DNA of 64,000 nt. Origin: Thermoanaerobaculia bacterium (GTDB taxonomy: Bacteria; Acidobacteriota; Thermoanaerobaculia; Multivoradales; J023). How positions within the stretch are numbered: position 1 is the stretch's first letter; every line of letters starts with the position of its first letter. Under the pieces are notes generated by a model that ran no database searches, was not told the origin of the DNA, and saw only the letters and a program-made list of their open reading frames with translations. The stretch covers positions 62,001 through 126,000 of the forward strand of contig JAUIJL010000008.1 in NCBI GenBank assembly GCA_030431255.1. Reading direction: 5' to 3'. A program made the position numbers and the translations under genes. Of this stretch, positions 1-7,453 are shown one piece after another.

Positions 1-2961
1 CAGGATCTCATGGGTTCCGGGGAAGAGCTCGAGGGTGAAGCGCTCGGCCCAATCGCCCGGATCGGGACGGTGGGAGATCACGTAGCCGTCGATCACCAAG
101 GAATAGGCTCCTTGGGCCAAAAGGTCGAAGTGCACGGTGGGCTCACCCGGGCCCGAGACCTCGAAACGCTGACGCCATTCCAGGCTCATATCGTCTTCCT
201 GCAATCCGCACGCTCCGCCGTCGAATCCGTCGAGGGGCCAGTTGATGTCGAGGAATCGCCCTGACTCAATGGAACGGCTGCGGCGCAGCGCGCCGCCGAA
301 ACCCGAGCCTTCGTGATAGAGCAAATAGGGGCCGTTGGGATCGAAAGGACCGAAACAAGCTTCGCTGGTCACCTCCACACAGGTCGAAAGGGCGCCTTCG
401 CCACAGGAATTGGCCGAACGCATGCGATAGCCGTAGGTCGCGCCACCCTCGGCCTCGGCATCCAGGAAGGAACCGGCGCCACGGGCGTCGCCGACATACG
501 AGAAACTCGTGGCGGGCTCGCCGCATCCGCCCTCGGCGCGATAAAACTGATAGAGGTCCACCGCCGGCAAGGGGGTGAAGGACAGCTCGATGCCGCTGTC
601 GTCGTTCGAGCTCACGCCGAGGTCGGTGGGCACGGTGCTCGGTCGTCCCGCGCATTCGGCGCTCGACACCACCAGGGCGTAACCCTGCCGCTCGCTGTTT
701 TCGCCGCCGTTGCCCGGGATGTCGGTGCCTCGGACCCGCAAAGTGTAGAGGCCGGTGCCCGCGGCGGTGAATCGAACCTGCTCCACGGTGTCGACGGCGT
801 CGGCGGCGCCACCGACGGTGGAGCTGTCGTTGGTGAAGACGTTGCCGAGAAAGACGGTGCCCGAAGGGTCGATGACCTCGAGATCCAGGTTGTTGACCAG
901 GCTGAGGGCGGCGGTGGGATCGCCACCCGGATCGAACCAGGCGAGGGTCACCCGCAGCTCCTCACCGGCGCTCGGCACCCAGATCTCGTAGCTGTGCAAG
1001 TCGCCGGTTTCTACGCCCCGCTCGTGGGCCACGTCCCAATGGCGGACTTGGCGATCATCGCCGTTGAAATAGAGGTTGTTGTCGAGAAATACGCGGCCCC
1101 ACCCGGTGTCGTTGCCGGGGTTGGAGGTATCCATGCGGGTGCCGTTGAGCAGCATCGCCTTCATCAACATGCCGCTCGGGGTCAAGGCGTCGTCGGCTTC
1201 CCGGGTGCCGGCGGGATAGAAGCCCTCCATGAAGTATTGCCGAATCAACGCGGCGGCGCCGGATACGTGGGGCGTGGCCATGGAGGTGCCACTCTTCTGC
1301 ACCGTCGCCGGGCAGGAGGCGGTGGTGTCGTTGTCGTCGCCCGAGGCGGCGGAGATGTTGCTGCCCGGGGCCATGATGTCCGGCTTGCGACGGTTGTCGT
1401 CCGTGGGACCGCGATTGGAGTAATTGGCGCGCACCGTGCTGTTGCCGTTGCCGAAGGCGCCGACGGTGGTCACGTTCTTGGCGCTGCCCGGGGAGAAGAT
1501 GCTGCCGGCCGCGGCTCCGCCGGAGGTATTGCCGGCGGCCACCAACATCAAGATGTCCGAGGTTTCGAAGAGCTGCTGGTCGGTGGCGGAGTCCCGCGAG
1601 GTATAGGCACCGGCGGTGTTGGAGCCCCAGCTGTTGTTGTGGATGAAGGATTGCGCCTCGCGGGCCTGGATCAACACGGGGCCGAGATCGTTGGGCATTT
1701 CCAAGCACCCCGTGCTGTCGTTGCCGCCGTCTTGCACCAAGATCTGGGCGTTGGGGGCCATGCCGTCACCGGCTTCGAAACCGGGCAAGGCAGGCGTCGA
1801 GCTGGAGACCGTGGGATCGTCACCGGCGACGATGCCGGCCACATGGGTGCCGTGGAAACCGGTAGAGCTGGAGCCGCAGGTCTGATTGTCGTCGTATTCC
1901 GAAGCCGACGGCATGTTGAAATAACCCACCACCTTGCGCTCGGGGAACAAAGCCCCCACCTCCGGCGGGCTCACGGAGGTATCGGCGTCGGTTTCGTCCG
2001 TATTCACCACGACGCCGTTGTCCCATTGGGTGAACCAGCATTGGTTGCGATCCAAGCCGGTGTCGAGCACGGTCACGATTTGACCGGTGCCGATCAAGCC
2101 TTGGTCCCAAATCGGTTGATCCGTCGTGTTGTTCGCCTGGATCGGGCTGACTGAATTGAGGGTCGCCAGCTCAGGGGCCCGGTGGCGGGAAATCCAATAG
2201 ACCGATTCCATGGCCGACGTCGTTTGCAGGAAGTCGGACAGGTCGGCACCGTGGATGAGGAAAGTCGCGGTGGGATACCGAGGGCTCAGCTCGACGCCGG
2301 TCATCACCGGTCCCCCATTGGCCGACGAAACGAGCTCCGCGAGCTCGTCCGCCTCGACCCCGGCAAAGCCGAGCACTTCCACCTCGACGTCCGCCGGCTC
2401 GACCGCCGCCATCGGGCTGAAGGTCGTCCAAAGGTCGGGCGAGACCTTAAAACCCGGCTCGAACGGTCCGATCCAGCGGACGCCGGGCAGCAAATAGCTG
2501 GTCGCCGCGCTGACGTGGGAATCCCTCACCACATACGCGGACCCCGGCAAGTAGGAGAGAATCTCCGCCCCCTGATCTCGGAGAATCCGCCGCGACGTCG
2601 CCATTTCCTGGGCGATATTTCGGCGCGTGGCGTCGAATTGAATGATCGAGTAGCGGCTGTTGGACGGAGCTCGCGAAAACCCCTGATCACTGAAGTCGAG
2701 ATGCTGGCTCAGGGGGTCGAAGATGCCGGTTTTCAACAGCAAAAGATTGGGTCGTTGCGCCGCGGAGGCCACCGCGGAAGGGCTCGGTGCCCGGGGGGTT
2801 ACGGCGGCGGTCGGAGCGCTCTCCTGGGTCGGGGCCGCCTGAGCGACGAAGGAAAAAGGTAAGAAAAAGGTAGCCGTCGCGGCCAGGACGGCGCGGAAGG
2901 CTCGGGTCGTATCCGGAAGAATTCCCTTCGTGTTTCGAAGGGATTTATCGGTCTTGGGCAT
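1..2961 (-). CDS. Secreted subtilisin-family (S8) serine protease, C-terminus beyond left edge
   Basis: Reading leftwards from ATG at 2961, the frame stays open to base 1 (987 codons, no stop), so the 3' end lies outside the window. AGGAG sits 7 nt before the ATG. Residues about 22-43 form a hydrophobic export signal. The catalytic triad is visible: Asp300 in VLDTG, His370 in HGTHVAG and Ser560 in GTSMATP, with an oxyanion-hole Asn in an AAGNTSGG stretch between them. Family knowledge: S8 endopeptidases cleave extracellular protein. After the catalytic domain comes a region resembling the beta-sandwich and pre-peptidase C-terminal domains of secreted S8 enzymes (YTLRVRGTD), then a fibronectin-III-like stretch. 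The leader holds a strong hairpin. Family assignment is secure; substrate unknown. Confidence 0.93.
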   Translation of the reverse strand, partial: MPKTDKSLRNTKGILPDTTRAFRAVLAATATFFLPFSFVAQAAPTQESAPTAAVTPRAPSPSAVASAAQRPNLLLLKTGIFDPLSQHLDFSDQGFSRAPSNSRYSIIQFDATRRNIAQEMATSRRILRDQGAEILSYLPGSAYVVRDSHVSAATSYLLPGVRWIGPFEPGFKVSPDLWTTFSPMAAVEPADVEVEVLGFAGVEADELAELVSSANGGPVMTGVELSPRYPTATFLIHGADLSDFLQTTSAMESVYWISRHRAPELATLNSVSPIQANNTTDQPIWDQGLIGTGQIVTVLDTGLDRNQCWFTQWDNGVVVNTDETDADTSVSPPEVGALFPERKVVGYFNMPSASEYDDNQTCGSSSTGFHGTHVAGIVAGDDPTVSSSTPALPGFEAGDGMAPNAQILVQDGGNDSTGCLEMPNDLGPVLIQAREAQSFIHNNSWGSNTAGAYTSRDSATDQQLFETSDILMLVAAGNTSGGAAAGSIFSPGSAKNVTTVGAFGNGNSTVRANYSNRGPTDDNRRKPDIMAPGSNISAASGDDNDTTASCPATVQKSGTSMATPHVSGAAALIRQYFMEGFYPAGTREADDALTPSGMLMKAMLLNGTRMDTSNPGNDTGWGRVFLDNNLYFNGDDRQVRHWDVAHERGVETGDLHSYEIWVPSAGEELRVTLAWFDPGGDPTAALSLVNNLDLEVIDPSGTVFLGNVFTNDSSTVGGAADAVDTVEQVRFTAAGTGLYTLRVRGTDIPGNGGENSERQGYALVVSSAECAGRPSTVPTDLGVSSNDDSGIELSFTPLPAVDLYQFYRAEGGCGEPATSFSYVGDARGAGSFLDAEAEGGATYGYRMRSANSCGEGALSTCVEVTSEACFGPFDPNGPYLLYHEGSGFGGALRRSRSIESGRFLDINWPLDGFDGGACGLQEDDMSLEWRQRFEVSGPGEPTVHFDLLAQGAYSLVIDGYVISHRPDPGDWAERFTLELFPGTHEIL

Positions 2962-2988
2962 GTCGTGCTCCTGATTTAGCTCTAAAAG

Positions 2989-3017
2989 CTCGGCGGGTTT
3001 GACGGAAACCCGCCGAG
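2989..3017 (-). promoter_or_regulatory. Perfect 12-bp hairpin in the leader of the S8 protease gene
   Basis: CTCGGCGGGTTT (2989-3000) and its exact complement AAACCCGCCGAG (3006-3017) flank the loop GACGG. The hairpin lies 28-56 nt upstream of the minus-strand ATG at 2961. No U-run follows on either strand, so it is not a typical intrinsic terminator. It could be an operator or an RNA structure affecting translation of the protease. Confidence 0.5.
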
Positions 3018-3372
3018 TCTTGGAAGGCGCGAATGTGGTCGTACATCAACCGGGGAGTCGCCTGGCTGTGTTTTTGTCCATGCGGGCTCAAATCCTGGTT
3101 ACGACACAGGGAGAAAAACCACGAAAAAAAACTTTGAGCGGATGACGAATGGGATCGGCGCTCGATCATCGTCGATCCAAGTCGATTCATTTCGGTCCTT
3201 GTCGATTCGGGTCGAGAGACGCTCATCGACGGGTGGAAAGTGGCCTGAATAGCGGTAAATCTCGAAAGGCTCGGGCCGGCACGAGGGTTGCTCTATAGAG
3301 CTGTCGAAGGGCCGATCACGGCTCGTCAGCCAATCAAGTCTCGAAGCAACATCCACTCGACAGGAGATCGAC
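3018..3372. other. Non-coding gap between divergent protease and small beta-protein genes
   Basis: About 355 bp between divergently transcribed genes. It must hold promoters for both directions. I see several copies of GTCGAT/GTCGATT around 3172-3215 but no convincing -35/-10 pair. Short frames here have no homology I recognise and no good ribosome binding site. Confidence 0.4.
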
Positions 3373-3852
3373 ATGCAACTCAAGAAACGCGCCCAAGAAG
3401 TGTTGAACGACCGTAGTCAGCTGATCAAAGAGTTTTCGGAATTGCAGCCGGAGCATCCCTTTGCCGTCGCCAATCAGCACATGCTCGAGCTTTCGGAGCA
3501 GACTTCTTGGGGCGCGACGGGGGTGCTCAGCATGACCGGCGTCATGTGGTGGGCGCTGAACCTCTCCGTCGACCTGGCCTATCCTCATACCGTCATCTTC
3601 AACGCCACGGGTGGGCCGGATTTCGATTTCGCGATCTTCACGTCGGTGGTGACCGGCTATTTCATGGTGGATCCCTCGACCCTGGGTGGTGAGTACCAAT
3701 TCACCTTGGAAGCCGTGGCGGGAGGCCTGGGAGAGGTGGTATTCAGCCTCTATGACATGAATTGGAGCCAGATCGCCAGCTTCACGGGGGTCGTCGCCGG
3801 AGCCTCGGTGACCCCTAATTTGACCGGTACGGGAACCCTCACGTACAACTAA
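3373..3852 (+). CDS. Small beta-rich protein, possibly VapA-like fold
   Basis: A 159-aa protein with a good start: AGGAG 7 nt before ATG. No signal peptide is visible. The N-terminal ~45 residues are helical and charged, the rest is beta-rich. The C-terminal half follows the order 'beta hairpin - FSLYDMNW - ASFTGVVAGASV - GTGT' and ends with beta residues at the C-terminus. This order recalls the eight-stranded barrel of Rhodococcus VapA-family proteins (strand, LNINFFD-like strand, GxVxxG strand, GGGTG end). The resemblance is pattern-level only. It lies between two secreted protease genes, divergent from the S8 gene and convergent with the M4 gene. Coding is well supported; the fold is a guess. 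Confidence 0.75.
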   Translation: MQLKKRAQEVLNDRSQLIKEFSELQPEHPFAVANQHMLELSEQTSWGATGVLSMTGVMWWALNLSVDLAYPHTVIFNATGGPDFDFAIFTSVVTGYFMVDPSTLGGEYQFTLEAVAGGLGEVVFSLYDMNWSQIASFTGVVAGASVTPNLTGTGTLTYN

Positions 3853-3873
3853 ATCGCGCCGGCGCAATCGATC

Positions 3874-3906
3874 ATCCCCCCCCCCTCCCGTCCCGGGAGA
3901 GGGGGT
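3874..3906. terminator. Probable bidirectional terminator between convergent genes
   Basis: A C-rich run, CTCCCG, a short loop, then CGGGAGAGGGGG form a GC-rich stem with one bulge. It lies 22 nt after the stop of the small plus-strand gene and about 50 nt after the stop of the convergent M4 gene. It lacks a long T-run, so strength is uncertain. Confidence 0.5.
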
Positions 3907-3955
3907 TAGCGCGGTCAAGAGGGCACAAGGCCCTCCCCTACGTTTGGGCTAGGCC

Positions 3956-6709
3956 TCAGTGGGAGACGACCTCGACGGTGATCTCCGCTTCGACGGCCTT
4001 GTCCCCGGCCTCCGTCGACAGCTCGACGGCGTATTGGGTTTGCCACGGCAGGCGGCCTTCGCGGCCGTTCTGCATCCAGTGGTAGCTGAGGTCCGGGGTG
4101 AACCGCAGGGTCATGATGCCCCCGCGCTCCCCGGTCTCGGCTTTGGCCACCACACTACCCAAGTGGTCGATGATGTGGACCTCGGCGGCGACCTCACCCA
4201 GGTCCACGGTGACCTCCAGCTGGGTGTCGACGGACCAGTCTTCTTGCCAGACCACTTGCGGCAGGGTGACCGGGTCGAGGGGGTGGATCCACTCGTTGAT
4301 GGCGACCCATTTGTCGAAGTCCATGCACAGCAGGGCGTCCACGGGGGTGTCGCATTTGGTGCCGATGCCGTCGCCGTCACAATCCTGCTGATTGGGGTTG
4401 GGGGTGTTGACGCAGTTGTCGCACAAATCGCCGACGCCGTCACCGTCGGTGTCGGTTTGGTCGAGACCGGCGACCTCGGGGCAATTGTCCTCGTCGTCGG
4501 GCAGGCCGTCGTTGTCGTCGTCGTCGTCGCAGGCGTTGCCGAGACCGTCGCCGTCGGTGTCTTTTTGGTCCTCGTTGGGGATGCTCGGGCAATTGTCGAT
4601 GGTGTCCAGGATGCCGTCGCCGTCGGAGTCGTCGCAGACGTCGCCGATGCCGTCACCGTCGGTGTCGAATTGCAGCGGGTTGGCTTTGTTGTAGCAGTTG
4701 TCGGAAACGTTGGGGATGCCGTCACCGTCGACGTCCGAGTCGCACGGATCGCCGATGCCGTCACCGTCACTGTCGGTTTGCAGGGTGTTGGGCAGACCCA
4801 AGCAATTGTCGAAAGAGTCGGGAATGCCGTCGTTGTCCAGGTCCGGATCGTTGTTGTCGACCACGCCGTCGCAATCGACATCGGCATATTGTGGCAGCAC
4901 GCCCACGGACGCCCAGGCGTTGCGGATCTGGCAGACGTCGTTGGCGTTGAAGCCGAATTTGCTCGCATTGGCCCACTGAGTGGCCTGGCCGATCATCATG
5001 CCGCGGACTCCTTCGAAGTCAGTGTTTTCGTGCACCAGCTCGGTGAGCACGGTGAAGTAGAGCTGGTGGAGCTTGTACTTGCCCATGCCGGTGATTTGGT
5101 AACCCTTGTGGGAGTCGCCGTCGGTCAACAGATAGGCGACCTTGTTGGGGATGCCGCTGTTGGTGTGCACGAAGCCGTCGTCGGGACCGTTGGGATTGGT
5201 GCGCAGGCCGATGTTGTCACCGCTGAGCGACGGGGACACGTGGTCCGGGTCGCCGAAGGTGGGCGGGCTGGACATGCTGCGTCCCACCTGGCCGAAGCCC
5301 ATGGGGATGTCCTCGCCCATCAGCCACTCCTGGAACGGATCGATCATGGCGCCGAAGACGTCGGCGAAGCTTTCGTCGAGGGCTCCCGAAAGGTATTGAT
5401 ATTCCAAATTGGCGGCGTGGTAATCCACCAGATGGGACAGCTCGTGGGCGTAAATATCGTCGGTCATCCAGCCGCTGCCGAATTGCAAAAGATCGCAATA
5501 GCCGATCGCCATGGCGTTTTGGAAATCGGTGCCGCTGCCGACGTGCACGACCACCTCGAATTGGGAGTCGTCGTTGTCGAAGGAGTGGTAGTTGAAGCGG
5601 CTGTGCAGGTAGTCGTAGAGCTGGTGCGACATGGAATTCGCCGTGATGCCGTCCGGCGGGTTGTCGGCGGCGGAGCTGTAGTCGGGCAACACACCGTTTT
5701 CGTCGAACCAATCGTCGGTGCCGCCGACGGAGAAACAACTCTGCACCCCGCCGTTGTTGCGGCTCTCGATGTCGAAATCCTTGTCGATGTAGGTTTCATG
5801 CTGAGGCAGGGCGACGACGATGCGATTGGCCACGGCGTCGACGTAGACCGTCCACGCGCCGAAGCCGCCGGTATGGGCGTCCTTGCCGATCACCGGCACT
5901 TGCCAGCTGAGCACGGAATATCGCTCCGCGTTGTCGTCGAGGGCGTAGTAGACGCCGAGCCGGCTTTGCCCCGACACCGTCAGGGAGCTGCCGAAATCGC
6001 CTTGCAGGGCCGTCAGCTCGGCTTTCGGCCCGTCGATGCGCACCCCCTCGAAGCCACCCGAGGCGGGCTGCAAGAGGCCGTAGGTGGCGATCACTTGACG
6101 CTCGTTCATGTGCACCCCCAGGCTGCCGTTGAACGACGGAAGGTCACCGAATCGGCGGCGCAAAAACACCCGATCACCGTGCTCCGAGCGCACGAGGCGC
6201 ACGGGATAGAGCTCTTTCGACGGATCGCTCAAACCGTATAGGCCCTGGTATTGCTCGAGGAAAGCGATGGCGTTGTCGATCGGATCCGCACCCGGGTCGG
6301 CGACGGGAACCGTGGCCATGACCTCGACCGCGAATCCTTGTTGCACGCGCACCTCCACGGGAGTCCTGGAGGCTCGGCGCAGCCGGGCCAAGGCTTCCGC
6401 GGAAGGATCCGGCGCACCGGCTGCTTTCGCTCCGTCCGCGGCCGACGACATCGTCTGGTCCGCGACGATCGGAGCCGCGGAAACCGGAATCGAGGCGCTG
6501 AGGGTGACGAGCAGGGCCATGGCGACGGATTGAGCCGCCGAGCGAGCCCTGCCGAGCCTGGAGGGCGTGTATTTCGAGGTGATTCGCGGCGAAACCGGAC
6601 GTACGAAAGGTGTAAGAAGACCCTTTGGGGAGCTCCCGGATCGGGGTCGATGCGAAACGCTTGGGGTACGGAGATCACTGGGTGTCAAGTCAGCGGGGGT
6701 GAGAAACAT
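3956..6709 (-). CDS. Secreted M4 (thermolysin-like) metalloprotease with thrombospondin-3 repeats
   Basis: A 917-aa zinc endopeptidase precursor. I chose the ATG at 6709 because AGGAGAAA precedes it by 7 nt; the in-frame ATG at 6727 would place this SD inside the gene. A hydrophobic segment ending SAAPIVA (about residue 75) is the export signal. An FTP/PepSY-like propeptide follows (about 80-230). The catalytic domain carries HELSH (His422, Glu423, His426) and the third ligand Glu446 in GALDESFADVFG, the 20-residue spacing of thermolysin. After residue ~590 come about seven DxDxDGxxDxxDNC-type calcium-binding thrombospondin type-3 repeats. A beta domain ends the protein and could anchor it or bind substrate. 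Divergent from the sigma factor gene with 141 bp between. Confidence 0.93.
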   Translation of the reverse strand: MFLTPADLTPSDLRTPSVSHRPRSGSSPKGLLTPFVRPVSPRITSKYTPSRLGRARSAAQSVAMALLVTLSASIPVSAAPIVADQTMSSAADGAKAAGAPDPSAEALARLRRASRTPVEVRVQQGFAVEVMATVPVADPGADPIDNAIAFLEQYQGLYGLSDPSKELYPVRLVRSEHGDRVFLRRRFGDLPSFNGSLGVHMNERQVIATYGLLQPASGGFEGVRIDGPKAELTALQGDFGSSLTVSGQSRLGVYYALDDNAERYSVLSWQVPVIGKDAHTGGFGAWTVYVDAVANRIVVALPQHETYIDKDFDIESRNNGGVQSCFSVGGTDDWFDENGVLPDYSSAADNPPDGITANSMSHQLYDYLHSRFNYHSFDNDDSQFEVVVHVGSGTDFQNAMAIGYCDLLQFGSGWMTDDIYAHELSHLVDYHAANLEYQYLSGALDESFADVFGAMIDPFQEWLMGEDIPMGFGQVGRSMSSPPTFGDPDHVSPSLSGDNIGLRTNPNGPDDGFVHTNSGIPNKVAYLLTDGDSHKGYQITGMGKYKLHQLYFTVLTELVHENTDFEGVRGMMIGQATQWANASKFGFNANDVCQIRNAWASVGVLPQYADVDCDGVVDNNDPDLDNDGIPDSFDNCLGLPNTLQTDSDGDGIGDPCDSDVDGDGIPNVSDNCYNKANPLQFDTDGDGIGDVCDDSDGDGILDTIDNCPSIPNEDQKDTDGDGLGNACDDDDDNDGLPDDEDNCPEVAGLDQTDTDGDGVGDLCDNCVNTPNPNQQDCDGDGIGTKCDTPVDALLCMDFDKWVAINEWIHPLDPVTLPQVVWQEDWSVDTQLEVTVDLGEVAAEVHIIDHLGSVVAKAETGERGGIMTLRFTPDLSYHWMQNGREGRLPWQTQYAVELSTEAGDKAVEAEITVEVVSH

Positions 6710-6850
6710 TTGCTTTCTCCTGTTCATAGAGTTAGATGAATGTGACGTTGCATCTAGCCCTGCGATTTCGGCGGCCGAGAAGGGCCAAGAAAAATCGCGT
6801 CTTGTTTCTCCGGCTCCGCGGGAGCCGAGCACCACAACGAGGAGAGAACC

Positions 6851-7453
6851 ATGAGCCTCCCCAACTTCCAACCCAATGGACCAGCGGGCTGCAACGATCC
6901 CCATGCCTTTCAAGACCAGGAGGAATTGTGGCCGCGGGTTTATGACGAGCTGCGCTTGGTGGCTAGACGGCAGATGATGCGAGGGGCAGTGACCCTGCAA
7001 GCGACCGCGTTGGTCCACGAGGCTTATATGCGCCTAGCGGATGACCCGAACGTACGCAGCCGGGGTCGCTCGTATTTCTTCGCCGCCGCGGCCCAGGCCA
7101 TGCGCCGGATCGCCATCGACCACGCGCGTGCCCGGAGCCGGGACAAGCGCGGTGGCGGGGTCGCTCCCGTGACCCTGGAGACCCGGGACGCGGAGGTGGA
7201 CGGATTGGCGGACGACGTCTTGGACTTGCACCGCGCTCTCGAGGCCCTGGAAAAGCTCAGCCCCCGGCAAGCGGGGGTCGTGGAGTGTCGATATTTCGGC
7301 GGCTTGGACATCCAGGAAACGGCCGAGGCCCTGGGCACGTCGCCACGCACGGTGAAGAGGGATTGGACCCTGGCCCGCGCCTGGCTCTATAGGCAGCTGG
7401 GCGCGGCCAAGGTCGGGTCCGCCGCAGCCGGCCTGGAGAGGAACAGCGCGTGA
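6851..7453 (+). CDS. ECF-type RNA polymerase sigma factor
   Basis: A 200-aa sigma-70 family protein. Region 2 is seen at about residues 20-95 (ATALVHEAYMRL, then RSYFFAAAAQAMRRIAIDHAR), matching the subgroup found in Acidobacteriota, Planctomycetota and Xanthomonadales. Region 4, the -35-reading helix-turn-helix, is at about 125-190 (LSPRQAGVVECRYFGGLDIQETAEALGTS). GGAG lies just before ATG. The stop overlaps the kinase start by 4 bp (GTGA), so the two are translationally coupled. No anti-sigma gene is adjacent; the downstream kinase is the likely regulator by synteny. It probably directs transcription of a small regulon, perhaps including the divergent M4 protease (inference). Confidence 0.92.
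   Translation: MSLPNFQPNGPAGCNDPHAFQDQEELWPRVYDELRLVARRQMMRGAVTLQATALVHEAYMRLADDPNVRSRGRSYFFAAAAQAMRRIAIDHARARSRDKRGGGVAPVTLETRDAEVDGLADDVLDLHRALEALEKLSPRQAGVVECRYFGGLDIQETAEALGTSPRTVKRDWTLARAWLYRQLGAAKVGSAAAGLERNSA

Noticed and set aside
313-2154. A 613-codon plus-strand frame opposite the S8 protease
   Set aside because: The minus strand carries the intact catalytic triad in one continuous frame.
3959-6241. A 760-codon plus-strand frame opposite the M4 protease
   Set aside because: The minus frame has the signal peptide, zinc motif and calcium repeats; the plus translation is low-complexity.
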